This document shows, in pieces, positions 21,572-32,908 of a stretch of 64,000 bases of DNA. Where the stretch lies: contig NC_134546.1 in assembly GCF_050624435.1 (NCBI RefSeq), positions 39,139,501-39,203,500 of the forward strand, written 5' to 3'. The notes below the pieces were generated by a model. The model searched no databases, was not told the DNA's origin, and saw nothing but the letters and a program-made list of their open reading frames with translations. Position numbers and translations under genes: made by a program. How positions within the stretch are numbered: the stretch's first letter is position 1; each line of letters opens with the position of its first letter. The DNA is from Tenrec ecaudatus (taxonomy: Eukaryota > Chordata > Mammalia > Afrosoricida > Tenrecidae).

Positions 21572-21756
21572 CTTTAACTCCGTGGTTCTCAGTGTTTCCT
21601 CATATTGTGGTGACCCCTCCCCCACCGTAAAATTATCTTTGTTTCTACTTCATAACTGTCATTTTGCTACTGTTATGAATCGGGCGACCCCTGTGAAAAG
21701 ATTGTTCGACCCCTAAACGGGTTGCGACCCATAGGTCGAGAACCGCTGCTTTAACT
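21572..21756. mobile_element. SPIN-type non-autonomous hAT element with 8-bp TSD, second copy
   Basis: The element spans 21,580-21,748 (CCGTGGTTCTCAG to GAGAACCGCTG). The interior matches the SPIN consensus better than the first copy (AATCGGGCGACCCCTGTGAA). The flanks CTTTAACT at 21,572-21,579 and 21,749-21,756 are identical, a perfect 8-bp target duplication. Confidence 0.92.
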
Positions 21757-22084
21757 GCCTAGCTCTATTTTGCGTGTCGGTCCAATGACTTGAGAAAGAT
21801 CACGGTGGCTCTATTACCAAATTGAGTGCAGAGAGGTTCTCTAGGAGCCCATCAACATTTTACTTACATGTTAATGCCAACAGTATCTTCACCTTTAATG
21901 TGATGTTAGCTAGTAAGAGGAAACAGGAATGATCATTAAAAAAATTTTGTATGGAGTATATTTTGAAATGGATTTATCAGTTCTGGGTAGTATCTTCATA
22001 TTATGACTTCCTTTTTTTATTGGAAGATTGTGCTAGAATAGGAAAAATATCCAAAATTCTTAAATTAGAGATGGCAGAAGCTTA

Positions 22085-22185
22085 TTTAAATAATATATTT
22101 TAGATATATTTAAATAATATATCAAGTATAGTAATATACTTTGATTATTTAGATAACATATACTTAAAATATTTAAATAATCTCT
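22085..22185. repeat. AT-rich tract
   Basis: Repeated ATTTAAATAATATAT-like words give an A/T-only stretch of about 100 bases, next to a SINE that follows at 22,190. Confidence 0.7.
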
Positions 22186-22189
22186 CTTA

Positions 22190-22372
22190 CTGCCATCAAG
22201 TCAATTCTGACTCAGAGTAATCCTATAGGACAGGACAGAACTGTCCCTATGGGTTTCTGAGACTGTAGCTCTTTACAGAAGTGAAAAATGCATCTTCCTC
22301 CAGGTCCTAGGATCATTTGGTGGTTTTGAACTGCCAACCTCTAACCCACTAGGCTAACACTACTACTCGACA
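22190..22372 (-). mobile_element. AfroSINE
   Basis: CTGCCATCAAGTCAATTCTG, CTATGGGTTTCTGAGACTGT, GGTGGTTTTGAACTGCCAAC in reverse SINE order; nearly full length. Confidence 0.88.
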
Positions 22373-22446
22373 GACGTAAAATGGGGCAGAGAAAAATAGA
22401 ATGAAGGAATGAAAATGACAGAGTAACTGAACTCTCAGAACCAAAG

Positions 22447-22636
22447 GCCTATTGTGGTCCAGTTGATTCTGACTCATAGTACCTCTGCAGGACAGAGTCC
22501 ATAGGGTTTCCATGGCTGTGAATCTTCATGGAAGTGCACTGCCACATCTTTCTCCCACTGGACAGCTGGTGGGATTGAACTTCAGGCCTTCAGTTCGCAA
22601 TTTGAGTGCTTTAACCACTGCACTACCAGGTCTCTA
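22447..22636 (-). mobile_element. AfroSINE
   Basis: GTTGATTCTGACTCATAGTA, CATGGCTGTGAATCTTCATG and TTTAACCACTGCACTACCAG show a complete reverse copy only 75 bases from the previous one. Confidence 0.88.
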
Positions 22637-22778
22637 ATTCAACTCCATGCCTACGAATCAGGTAAGTAGTGCAGGAAGGATGGTCTTTCTTGGAGATTGG
22701 ATTTGCGGAAAGTAAGAATGACCTCGTGTAGTCCTGCACATTGGTGTCTTTTACCTTTGAGTCAGCGAGACTGTAAAT

Positions 22779-22853
22779 AGACTTCAGAAAGTTTGTGGGG
22801 AAAATTTGCTTTTTAATTCCATTTTTTCCATGAATTTCCTGAAGCTTCTTCAT
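22779..22853. mobile_element. Mariner-like palindromic MITE
   Basis: GACTTCAGAAAGTTTGTGGG faces CCATGAATTTCCTGAAGCTT across a TTTTTAATTCC centre, the same palindrome as at 3,771-3,860. Confidence 0.5.
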
Positions 22854-23424
22854 ATTCTAATTGTAAAAGATAAGGTAACTAAACATTTACATGTACTCTG
22901 TTGAAAGAAGTCTGGAAACTTATCTTAAATGTTAAAATACACATGTAGCCAAAAGAGAGCTGGTATATCTAATTCAGTCTTTGACTACCTAGTAACATGA
23001 GAGACCAGGCTAAGCTCAGTGCCCTTTAGATAATCAGAGTGGGGACCAGTTTTATTTAGCATTTTTATAAATGATGTAAAAGATATACTGGCAGTGAAAG
23101 TTGCCAGGTTTGCAGCTGACTCTCTGCCGTGTTCCAGGTAGTTAAAAGCCAAGCCAACAAGGAGAAGCTGCAGGAACATCCTTTGATGAGTTTTTGTGTA
23201 TGTTGCTACAAGATAATATATTTATGAGAAGATAGTCCAAATTATACATATAGGGCCTGAGTTGTGACCCAGAAAAGGGGATCCAGAAGTCACTGCTCTG
23301 TGGCTTCCTTGAAGGCATTATTGCAATGCTGGTGGGCCAGAAAGTCCAAGAAAAAGCTGGGGGTCATTGGGAAGCGCTCTGAAAAGCACTATGCGTTATG
23401 TAAAAATAGTTATAAAAGGGTTTA

Positions 23425-23545
23425 CTTACAATGGCTTTTTTATTTTTCACTTAATGCTGTTAATAGTTCTGCAAGGTAGAATTGGTATGAACTAGCTCTG
23501 TGGAAGAAGAAACTCCACCGAGGGAAATTAAGTGACTTTTCTCCT
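23425..23545 (-). mobile_element. MIR-like SINE fragment
   Basis: TTCTGCAAGGTAGAATTGGT, GAAGAAGAAACTCCACCGAG and GAAATTAAGTGACTTTTC follow the antisense of MIR (gaggaaactgaggc ... ttaagtaacttgcc). Confidence 0.45.
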
Positions 23546-23552
23546 CAGTGAG

Positions 23553-23633
23553 TATAGGGACCTTTAAAAAGTTCATGGGGAATTTTCTATATCTTTTGAT
23601 TTCATTTTTCTGTAGACTTTTTGAAACCCTGTA
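23553..23633. mobile_element. Mariner-like palindromic MITE
   Basis: TATAGGGACCTTTAAAAAGT at the left faces CTTTTTGAAACCCTGTA at the right, with TTCATGGGG and CATTTTTCTG as inner arms. About 80 bp, same family as 3,771-3,860. Confidence 0.6.
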
Positions 23634-23872
23634 ATAATGTCTGAGTTGGGACTCTGGCCTTGGTCTTTAAATTATTAATTCTGAAAGCTTCCCAGTTTAT
23701 TAGGAGATCACTCTTACATGGTGAAATAGTTTAATTTAGCCTTTATGAAATGCTGTTTTACTCCTTGCTGTGATTGACTTTGGAGAGTGGTACCACAAGA
23801 GATGGCGTCTAGGGTAGGTACTTTGATTGGATTCAGGGAATTTCTTAAGTGCTTGATTTTTAAGGAGCTAGG

Positions 23873-23960
23873 ATGGCACAGGACCAGTCAGTGTCTTGTT
23901 CTATTGTGTATAAGATTGCTATGGGCCGGAACTGACTCGATGGCACTTAACAACAACAGG
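23873..23960 (+). mobile_element. RTE LINE, short 3' end
   Basis: GGCACAGGACCAGTCAGTGT, TTCTATTGTGTATAAGATTG and the tail GGAACTGACTCGATGGCACT then TAACAACAACAG. Only the last ~90 bases were inserted. Confidence 0.88.
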
Positions 23961-23965
23961 GATGT

Positions 23966-24172
23966 TTTACCAGGCGCCTCGGTGGGGTAGTGGTTACATG
24001 TGGGGCTGTTAACTGCAAAATCCACAGTTCAAAACCACCAGCCACCTAATGGGGAAAAAGACACTTTCCACCTCAATAAAAAACATTCCAGTCTCAGAAG
24101 CCCACAGGGGCGGCTCTACCCTGTACTCTAGGGTCACTCTGAGTCTGCATCAATTCGATGGTAGTGAGGGAG
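23966..24172 (+). mobile_element. AfroSINE
   Basis: CAGGCGCCTCGGTGGGGTAG, TTCAAAACCACCAGCCACC, CCACAGGGGCGGCTCTACCC and tail GAGTCTGCATCAATTCGATG; full length and one of the better preserved copies. Confidence 0.9.
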
Positions 24173-24179
24173 AGAGGGA

Positions 24180-26225
24180 TGTTCTGGTGTATTCTTTGAG
24201 ATTGGTACATAAACTCTGGCTACCCACACAATTCTGTTGCCATGATGAAATGCTGGATCATTAATGGTCATTGAAAAAACAATAGTAAAGACTACCCGAG
24301 TATGAGTCTAGAGATCTAAATTCTCAGAGTGGTTTGCAGTCATGGTGGGAAAAACCGTAATTGGGGCAGCATTGAAGCAGGTGTATAGATAGTCTCCTTG
24401 CGTCAGGAGTCCAGGAAGGCGTGAGCCCAGCATGAGAGACAGACGAGCTGGTGAAGGAGGGTACGACGTTCTCAGCAGAGGGGCGAGCCAGCCGTGTAGG
24501 AGATGAGTCACAGAAGCTCAAACATGAGATAAAATATGAGAAGTACCAAGGGCAGCACCTGCTATATATAAACTGTTCAATATGTGATCGTTGATTTTCA
24601 AAACCTAAAAAATTGGTTCATGAGAGCCAAGTGCTTTGTGCATTTTTCAGTGCTGTGCAGTGAAGAGTGACAAAGAGATGCTGATGTCCTTGTGCAGGAG
24701 CACGGGGCCTTCAGTGAGAACTGGACAGGAGAAAAGAAGATAGGGAGGAGAAATGGCAGAAGTGTGAAAGGAGGGAGGTGTTAGTTGGAAGATAGACAAA
24801 TGACAACGATGGTGAAAATTGAGTTAAAGTTCTCCCTTTGCCTGCAATCAAAATAAGCCTGTAATGAGGAATTCCAACATTGATTTACTGTAAGGATGAA
24901 GCTCAGCAGGTAGCTGAGACATTTTGTTCACTTTTCTGTTTGGTCTACAGTTTGCTGTGTTAATAAGGCTATGAAAACAAGTTAATTGAGAGTTGGCTGT
25001 AACATCTGATTGTTTCTTCACTCATTACTTCTATATAGGTTTAGCCAATGCCTTTAAATAGTATGAGGGTGCTCATAAAAGTAAACTAAGCTAGGCTGAG
25101 TTACTATTTGCTCTACATTATTAAAAATGAAAGGTCACAGTGTGTCCAAGGACAACGTTTGCGCTAAGTGAGTGCAATAGGGTGGTAGGGAACCAGACGA
25201 CCAAGGGACAGTGATTTCTGTGTTTCTTAGGTGGGTAAGTGACACAAACACGTTTTGTGTTTCAGAAAATGAATGACAGCAGCAATAAAAACAATAAGCC
25301 TGAGGAAAAGCAATTGGAGGCATTTATTCACCAAATAATTATTGAGTAAATAAATAGATATGGTAGGGTGGTGAGTGTGGCATTCTCTCTGGCCTCTGAT
25401 AATCAGTCAAGGGTGCTATTTACGAGTTTGTCCTAGTTCAGGTCAGAGAGGCTATGATGGTTTGCATTAAGCTTTAGTGATGGCAGAGAGATTTAGGAAT
25501 TCAAGTCATATAGACTTAGGTTATTGTTTGGGGATGAAGGAAAGAAGTTGAAGATGAGTCTGTTCCTGATGGTGTAAGTATACAGTAAAACTTGTGAGAA
25601 CCGTAACTCAATGCAATGGCCTTACATTTTCAGGGCTCACACATTTTATGCCTTTGTAAGGGTACACAGTCTTTCTATCACTCTGTTAGTGGAAAATATT
25701 TCCATTTTCCTTTTCTGATAGTGTTCTGCCTTACATAGAGCCTAGCTTTTGCCGGTTTCACTGTAATATGTGCAAGTTTGAGGGCGAGGAATTAACTGGG
25801 TTTGCTTTTAGATTGTTAGGCTTGCTTTTTAGATACATAATGCCATAACCCCAGGCATCAGTTGGAAATATGTCTAGATCTCTTAGTTTAGGAGAGTGGC
25901 CAAAGCTTATAGATACAGCCTTGGAAGACTTGTAGTTAGATGAGTAATGACCTTAATTTCTAAGTAATAATATAATCAGTACAACAATTGACTCAGTACA
26001 GGAGTTTGAACATTTAAAAAATATTTACCATTTGCTGTCCTTTACCTGTAAAGTTCTCAGTGGCTAACTCCTCTGAAGTCAACAGCCTATTCCTTCTTCA
26101 TGGTCTGCTCTTAGCTTAAAAGCTCTGCTGAAACCTGCTCAGTTTTGCTGGAGTTTGAAAATACCAGTGACATAGAACTTCCAGCATCATGGCAACACAC
26201 AAGCCACTGCTGTATAATAAACTGA
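24180..26225. other. No recognised feature
   Basis: AT-rich intron-like sequence. Only short frames are present and none looks coding. Part of a mariner-like arm may lie at about 25,065-25,100. Otherwise I see no named repeat. Confidence 0.45.
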
Positions 26226-26231
26226 CACACG

Positions 26232-27240
26232 CGTGGTGCATAAGTCACTGAGCTTGATTGACTGTGCAAAAGCATTTGACCGTGGACCATAGCAAACTGT
26301 GGCTAGCATTGAGAAAATGGGAATTCTAGGACACGTGATTATGCTCGGGTAGAGAACCTGTACCTGGATCAAGAGGCAGTTGAGTGAACAGAACAAGGGA
26401 ATACTATATGTTTTACAATCAGGAGAACACTCACAATACTTATTCATTCTGTATGCTGAACAAATTGTTCAAGAAGCTGGATTATATGGAGAAGAATGTG
26501 GTATCAGGATTGGGAGAAGGCTTATTAACAACCTAAGATATGCAGGTAATACAACCTGACTTACTAAAAATGAAGATGTGAAACACTTGCTGATAAAGAT
26601 CAAGGACTGCAGCCTTCAGTATAGATTACAACCCATTGTAAAGAAAACCCAAATACTCTCAATTGGACTGATAGGTAAGTAACATCATGGTAAACAGAAA
26701 GAAAGGTCGATGTTAAAGATTTTATCTTGCTTTGATCCACAATCAATGCTTATGGAAGCAGCAGTCAGGAAATCAAAGGACACATTGCGCTGGGTAAATC
26801 TGCACTAGACCTCTTTAACGTATTGAAATGAGGATGTTACTTTGAGGACTTAGGTGCACCTGATGATCCAAGCTGTGGTATTTTCAGTCACTTCATGTGC
26901 ATGTGAAAGTTGGACATTGAATAAGGAAGACCTAGAAAAATCACTGCATTTGAATTACGGTTCTGGCGAAGAATACTGAAAGTACCATGTATTGTCAAAA
27001 GAACCAATAAATCTGTCTTGAAAGAAGTACAGGCAGAATGCTTAGAAGCCAGGAAGGCGCGACTTCATCTCACGTACTTTGGACATGTTATTGAGGGATA
27101 AGTCCCTGGAGAAGGACATGATATTTGGTAGAGGGATAGCAAATAAAGGGGCCAACAAGATCGACACAATGGCTGCCACAGTAGGCTCAACCAGAGGGTC
27201 ACTATGAGTCTGAACCGACTCGAAGGCACCTGTCAGCAAC
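26232..27240 (+). mobile_element. RTE LINE, 3' kilobase, degenerate
   Basis: It starts inside the RT domain (GATTGACTGTGCAAAAGCAT, i.e. the FID...KAFD motif), passes CTGTACCTGGATCAAGAGGC and GGAAGCAGCAGTCAGGAAAT, and ends GAACCGACTCGAAGGCACCT. It is multiply frameshifted and is the second longest RTE copy. Confidence 0.88.
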
Positions 27241-27460
27241 GTCTCCTTTACCCAAACCTCATTACATAGTCCTGCAAAGAATCTACAAAAACAACCGCTG
27301 CCAGAAACATCATTGAAACACTGCACCCGTTGATATTTGCCTCCCTGATTGAAGCTGCATCTTGTCTAGCCAGCCCTAGTACAACACAGGGAAAGCTTTG
27401 ACTAATGCACTTCCTTATTTTTCAGCTAGATTGTCTTCTCTGGAATGCAGACCAGGAGCC

Positions 27461-27655
27461 CCAGTGGCATAATGGTTTCGATTTGAGCAGTTAAACACAA
27501 TTATCAATGGTTTGAACCCAGCAATCATGCTGAGGGAGAAAGATGAAGTTGCTCCCATAGAAATGTAAAGTCTCAGAAACCCCAAAGTGCAGTTCTGTTC
27601 TTTCCTACAGGTTGCTTTGAGTTGGCATCAACAGGAAGGCAGTGGGTTTTGTTTT
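27461..27655 (+). mobile_element. AfroSINE
   Basis: CAGGAGCCCCAGTGGCATAA, GTTTGAACCCAGCAATCATG, GTCTCAGAAACCCCAAAGTG and tail GAGTTGGCATCAACAGGAAG. Confidence 0.85.
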
Positions 27656-27817
27656 TTTAGTTTCTTAGGCCAGTAAGGTAGTTTGAACAATATAGATGCC
27701 TCAAGTCTTTTTTAATGTTTAAAGTCTAGTCCAGCTCAGCCCTGAGCAGCTAGCTCTTTACTAGTCTTTCTCGCCACTTCCTTCAGCTGTACAGAACTCC
27801 CCCAACTGCAACCAAAC

Positions 27818-27996
27818 ACCCCCTGCCTAATACTATTGAGTCTTTTCGACTCATAGTGACACTTGATACGGTTTCTGAGACTCTAAATCTTATGGAAGCA
27901 GCCACATTCATCTTGTACCACAGAACATCTAGAAGGTTTGAACCATCAACCTTGAGGTTAGCAACCCAATGCTTAACCCGCAGCACCAGGGCTGCT
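27818..27996 (-). mobile_element. AfroSINE
   Basis: TCGACTCATAGTGACACTTG, GGTTTCTGAGACTCTAAATC, GAGGTTAGCAACCCAATGC and GCACCAGGGCTGC in reverse order. Confidence 0.85.
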
Positions 27997-28789
27997 TCTA
28001 TAGAAAGTAAGACCTAGTAAATAGAATGTACTCTAGGAGGGCAAAGTGAGCAAAGCACAAAAGGAAAAACCTTGAAGAGGACTAACATGTTCATTTCTCC
28101 CCAGAGGTTCTACTCTCTCTAAGTCAGGGGATAGAGATGGTGAGTCATCGAGATGTGATGCCCAAATTCAGTAAAATAAATGCATCTATTAGGAGCAGGC
28201 TCTTCAAGTGCTGAGGGAAATTTGGAAAGAATCTTTGTGTTAGGTGCTTTAGCACTGAGTGGAAAAGATGAATTTTGGGCTTGGTTTTTGAGGCGGTAAA
28301 ACAACAAGGCTGTGCAGAGGCATAGTCATAACACTTTCAGAGGGGAGGAGAACAGTGGCGAGTAAGTAGACATTTAAGGAAGAATTTAAAAAAACCCTGG
28401 AGAACAGGATTTAAAAAAATCCAACATCCACAATTAGCATTGGGATTCATGAGAAATTAGGGTAGTTAGATAATGAAAGACTGAGATTTGGAATGAGAAC
28501 ATCTTGAAGCACATAGGAACAAAAAATGAAACTTTAACAGAGTAGTGTGATAGGATTTGAATAGTGTTTATTGAAGATGACAAGTGTAGTTTATGAGATA
28601 GATAGTACTGGTAACTCATATACTGTCTAGATCTCAATTTTCTTACTATCTACTTAGGGAGCAGTTCTCCAACATTCCTGGACAGAAGAGTAATATAGGG
28701 GTCTGGTTCAAAAGGCGAGTTTCTAGCCCCCTTTCCTCTCCAAAGAATTCTGATTCAGTAGGTGAGGAGTTTTGAATTATTGAAGTTGT

Positions 28790-29655
28790 CAAGGATTTCA
28801 TTTTACTTTCATCCACTATCAATGCCTATGGAAATATAAAACCAAAACCAAGTTTAATGCCATTGAGTTGATGCAGACCCACAGCGAACCTATAGGGTAG
28901 GGTAGAACTGTCCCTGTGCGTCTCTGAGACTGTATCTCTTTATGATAATAGAAAGCCTATCTTTTTCCTATGGAGCAGGTGGTGATTTTGAACTGCTGAC
29001 CTTGCAGCTAGCAACTCAATGTGGGTCACCACTTCACTAGGACTCCTTGCCTATGGAAAATAGCAGTCAAGAAATCAAATGGTAAAATCTGCTGCAAAAT
29101 ACCACACTTTAAAATTGTTTAAAATTTGTTTTGAAGCCATTTGTAGTAGCTTCACCTGGATGTGAAAGCTGGATGGTGAATAAGAAAGATGGGAAAAGAA
29201 TGTTTTCACATTATGATGTTGATGAAGGATACTGAAAATAGCACTGTCTGCCAGAAGAGGGAACAGATCTGTGCTGGAACAAATGCATCTAGAATGCTGC
29301 TTAGAGGATGGAGAGGCTCCATGTCACATACTTGTGGACATACAAGGTGGCTTCTAGAACTTAGTATACATTTTTTATTATCTTAATTTTTTTCATCATT
29401 CTTTGAAGCCAAGCCCCCTCAGGATTCTTAGGGGAGGCCAGTCCTGGAGAAGGCCAGCATGCGTGGGAAAGTCGAGAATCAGTAAAAAAGAGGAAGACCC
29501 GCAAGGAGATGGATTGATTGACATAGTGGCTGCAAGAATGGGCTCAAACATAGGAAAGATTGTGAGAATAACATAGGACTGGGGGTTGTTGCCTTCTATT
29601 GTGCATTGGGTTGCTCTGAGTTAGAACCAATTCAGTAGTACCTGACAATGACAGG
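28790..29655 (+). mobile_element. RTE LINE 3' part, interrupted by a SINE
   Basis: RTE sequence GTTGTCAAGGATTTCATTTT runs to 28,834 and resumes at 29,048 (TGCCTATGGAAAATAGCAGT), ending near 29,655 with the tail TAGTACCTGACAATGACAG. A second foreign stretch of roughly 90 bases, about 29,345-29,434, breaks the LINE again before GGCCAGTCCTGGAGAAGGCC; I could not identify it. Confidence 0.85.
28835..29047 (-). mobile_element. AfroSINE inserted in RTE, 12-bp TSD
   Basis: A reverse SINE (GCCATTGAGTTGATGCAGAC, GTCTCTGAGACTGTATCTC, CTTCACTAGGACTCC) sits inside the RTE copy. TGCCTATGGAAA at 28,823-28,834 and 29,048-29,059 is a perfect 12-bp target duplication. Confidence 0.92.
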
Positions 29656-30244
29656 TGGATGGTTTTACTTTCTGCATTTTCAGTTCTGTTCCCTTGGTCT
29701 GTGTGTCTTATTTTGACTATGATGACTGAACAATGGGCTCAGAGATTGGGAAATGTGAAGCCCTGTACATTTCCTTTTTCCATTGTGGGTCACTTCTCCG
29801 AATAGGGTCCTGGGGGCATGATTGGTTAAGCATTGAGTTAATTTCCCGGTCAGCACTTTAAACCCATCGGTCACTCCACAGCCTCTCCAAAGGTGAGACT
29901 GTGTACTCAAAGGAGCAATTTGGAATCAACTCATTGGCAATGCGGTACAGGTTATTTGAAGCGTGGAGGTAGCTTTCCTCATGCAGAACTGGTGCTTAGT
30001 TTTCCACCTCATTAAAGAATGTTGGGATTGGGATCGAATTGTACTTATTGATTTCTGGGGGCTAATATTGACATTTCTCAACAGTGTTTTGAAGTTCATG
30101 CATATTGTCACTTTAGTTGCTGACTGGTAATGTACTGCACAGATATTTTAGTTCCTGTCCAGTCATTAGTCGCATGTGGGAATTTCACAGCTGTGACCTT
30201 TTTGAAGCACCTTGCCTGAACCTGTAGTCCAAGATGTTGCTTCT

Positions 30245-30352
30245 TCTTTTAATTTAAATCATTTTATTGGGGGCTCATACAGCTCTTTCCACAATCCACA
30301 CATATCAACCATTGTGTCAAACTCATTTGTACATTTGTGGCCATCATCCTTT
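30245..30352 (-). mobile_element. L1 3' UTR, very short copy
   Basis: TTTTAATTTAAATCATTTTA then TTGGGGGCTCATACAGCTCT and GTGTCAAACTCATTTGTAC; only about 100 bases of the L1 3' end. Confidence 0.8.
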
Positions 30353-30359
30353 CCCCAAG

Positions 30360-30845
30360 GTGCTTCTTGATAGCTAGAAGTTCAAGACTTACATTTATAG
30401 ATTTGGGCTGTTTGCACTTTTGGGCTGTCATGAATAAAACTGTTATGAACTTGCCTGTATACTTTTTTTTGTTTTTAATTTAGAGAAGCATCTGAACATC
30501 AGGTACAATCTGATCAACAGTGATCCAACAAGGTACCATTACTCTCCTGGAGTACTCTTGCTATATGTTTTTTTCTTGTGTGTGCGTAACATATTTTCTG
30601 TCATTTTTGTTGAATACCTAGAAATAGGATTGCTAGGATATAGGGTAGATACTTATTTAATATAGGAAGCTGCCAGAACCACTTCCAACATGGTTTTACA
30701 CACCAACAAGCAATATATGAGAGTTGCATTCCATATCTTCACCAATAAATATGTGATTTAGGCATTCTACTGGAGTTGTTAGGATACTTCATTTTACTTT
30801 AATTTGCATTTTCCTAATGGGGTGAATTGAGCCATTTTACCAAGT
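30360..30845 (-). mobile_element. L1M 3' region, antisense
   Basis: GGGCTGTCATGAATAAAACT, CCTAGAAATAGGATTGCTAG, AACCACTTCCAACATGG, and AATTTGCATTTTCCTAATGG are classical antisense L1 3' UTR segments. Confidence 0.75.
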
Positions 30846-30851
30846 GCATAT

Positions 30852-31180
30852 ATGTAATTTTAAATCATTTTATTGGGGGCTTTTATCACCATCCATCCAT
30901 CCATCCATCCATCCATCCATCCATCCATTGTGTCAAGCACATTTGTACATATGTTGCCATCATCATTTTCAAAACATTTTCTTTCTACTTGAGCCCTTGG
31001 TATCAGCTCCTCATGTCTTCCCTCCCTCCCTCCCTCATGAACCCTTGATAATTTATAAATCCCCTTCACCTATGTCTTACACCAATGGCTGTCTCCCTTC
31101 ATCCACTTTACTGTTGTCCATCCTCCTAGGACGGAGTTAAATGTAGATCATTGTGATTGTTTCCCCCTTTCTCCCCCCAA
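30852..31180 (-). mobile_element. L1 3' UTR with expanded CATC repeat
   Basis: TAAATCATTTTATTGGGGGC, then a (CATC)n run at 30,889-30,928 where sibling copies have CATACATACATC, then TTGAGCCCTTGGTATCAGCT and ATGAACCCTTGATAATTTAT. It inserted next to the older L1M. Confidence 0.82.
30889..30928. repeat. (ATCC)n microsatellite
   Basis: About ten uninterrupted ATCC units. It lies inside the L1 3' UTR and was probably seeded by that family's CATACATACATCCAT stretch. Confidence 0.95.
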
Positions 31181-31257
31181 GTGTATATATTATATAGGCT
31201 ATTCCTCTCTCTTCTCTTTTGAAATGTCCATTCAATGTAGGTAGCCTTTTTTTCTTT

Positions 31258-31410
31258 TCCAAATGTTTACCTGTATTTTATTGACTATACAGTTGCATTT
31301 GATCATAACAAACTAAAGATAATAATATTGGAAAAATGGGAATTGTGACATATTTCATTGTGCTCATGTAGAATCTGTGCGTAGATGAAGAGGCAGCGGT
31401 TTAAACAGGA
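31258..31410 (+). mobile_element. RTE LINE, internal fragment
   Basis: TTTATTGACTATACAGTTGC, ATAACAAACTAAAGATAA, GAAAAATGGGAATTGTGAC and GATGAAGAGGCAGCGG match the RT region around the ID..KAFD motif; the 3' end is missing. Confidence 0.7.
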
Positions 31411-31489
31411 CCAGGTTGTATTTGGGTTGCTGTAACTGAAACCAACTGGAAACACCTAGTGGGCAGCCAGCTTCCAGTTGAGGGTTTGT

Positions 31490-31790
31490 CTTTTTTTATT
31501 CTTACTGTGTTTAGATGCAAATGCTTTGTTATATATATACAGTGCATATATATTCTTCCAGTCTATATAGTTGCCTGTTTACTGTCTGAATAGTGTTTTC
31601 TGATGGACATGAATTTTTAATTTAATGAAGACTAACTTAATTTTCTTCTATCATTAGGCCCTAAGAAACCTTTGATGCTTTATAATTTGAAGGCTTCTTT
31701 TACATCAGAAAGTGTCATTGTTGGAGCCTTTTTGTTTAGGTCTATGAATTAGTTAATTGTTTGTGTATGGAGGTAAATTAAAATATGGTT
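31490..31790 (-). mobile_element. Old L1 fragment, antisense
   Basis: TATATAGTTGCCTGTTTACT, GAATAGTGTTTTCTGATGGA and CCCTAAGAAACCTTTGATG are antisense blocks from an ancient L1 3' region. Confidence 0.55.
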
Positions 31791-31807
31791 AAAACTCTTG
31801 GTCTCAA

Positions 31808-31965
31808 ACTGAAAGATCAGCGGTTTGAACCCAAAAACTGAGCTGTGGAATAAAAGGCCTGGCGATCTCCTCTCTTACATTTTACAGCTGAGAAAACCCT
31901 CACTCAGGGAAGCCATAAGTCACAGTGATGGGATGGCACATAACAACATGAGTGGAGGTTAATTT
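31808..31965 (+). mobile_element. AfroSINE, 5' damaged
   Basis: GAAAGATCAGCGGTTTGAAC, GCTGAGAAAACCCTCACTCA and tail CAGTGATGGGATGGCACATA. Confidence 0.7.
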
Positions 31966-32115
31966 TCCCTAGGTTGTCTCATAATCCGTTGTTCCAGTGC
32001 AATTTGTTAAAAAGACATCACTGTTTGCATGTGTTTGTTTTATTAATTCTGTCTGTCTTTATGCTAACATTGCATGACCTTGAATACCATAGCTTTATTG
32101 AATCTTAAATTTTAA

Positions 32116-32292
32116 AAACCCACTGCCATGGAATCTATTATGACTCATAGAGAGAGATCATCAGTAGGGTTTTTGAGACTGTAAATATTTGCAGGAGCCT
32201 CATTTTTCTCTTGTGAAGTGGCTGGTGGGTTTACCCCATTCAAAGTCCAGGTGCTTACCTGGCAGTTCCAAATGTAAATCCTCCAATTTGGC
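32116..32292 (-). mobile_element. AfroSINE
   Basis: ACCCACTGCCATGGAATCTA, GGGTTTTTGAGACTGTAAAT, GTGGCTGGTGGGTTTACCCC in reverse order. Confidence 0.82.
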
Positions 32293-32556
32293 TCATTCAT
32301 CCTCCCTCCCTCCCCTTTTTACCTTCTTTCCTTCCTCCCTTTCTCCTCCCAAGATGGTTTTGACCTTTCTAGTCCATCACATTTCCATATAAATTTTAGA
32401 ATTTGCATTTCAATTTCTACAAGAAAGCCTGGGGTATTTTAAGTAGTTTGAGTTTATAAATAGGTTGAGTTTTCCAGCATAAAAAATGTTCTGAAAAACA
32501 AGGTTCGGTTTATATACTGGTCAGTGGTACCCCAGCCAGGTGTAACATCTCGCTGT

Positions 32557-32572
32557 CCCCCCCCCCCCCCCC
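32557..32572. repeat. Poly(C) run
   Basis: Sixteen consecutive C in the leader of the pogo element, likely prone to sequencing error and length change. Confidence 0.95.
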
Positions 32573-32908
32573 AGGTAACGGGAGGAGTGCCCATTATCTT
32601 GAGGGTGATTGCCATTTCTCTGCTGTTCATTCAAAGCCCTGCTGACACTGTAGGGCTTTGAATGTTTGTTTACTCACATCTAACCAATCAGAGCTGTCCT
32701 ATGACGTGGACGGCTCCAATTCAACTGGTAAGGATGTATCTGTGGCTGCGCTCTGTCTCTCCCCTCTGGTCTCTGTGTTAATTCACATCCTGCATCTCCC
32801 ACCCTCACGAACTCCCCCAGCTCCTCCCGGCTAACACGTGGGTGGGGGGATGGTGGGCATTACCATGAAAGTTCTTTTTCAAAGTCTTGTTTTTTTATCC
32901 TATTAGAA

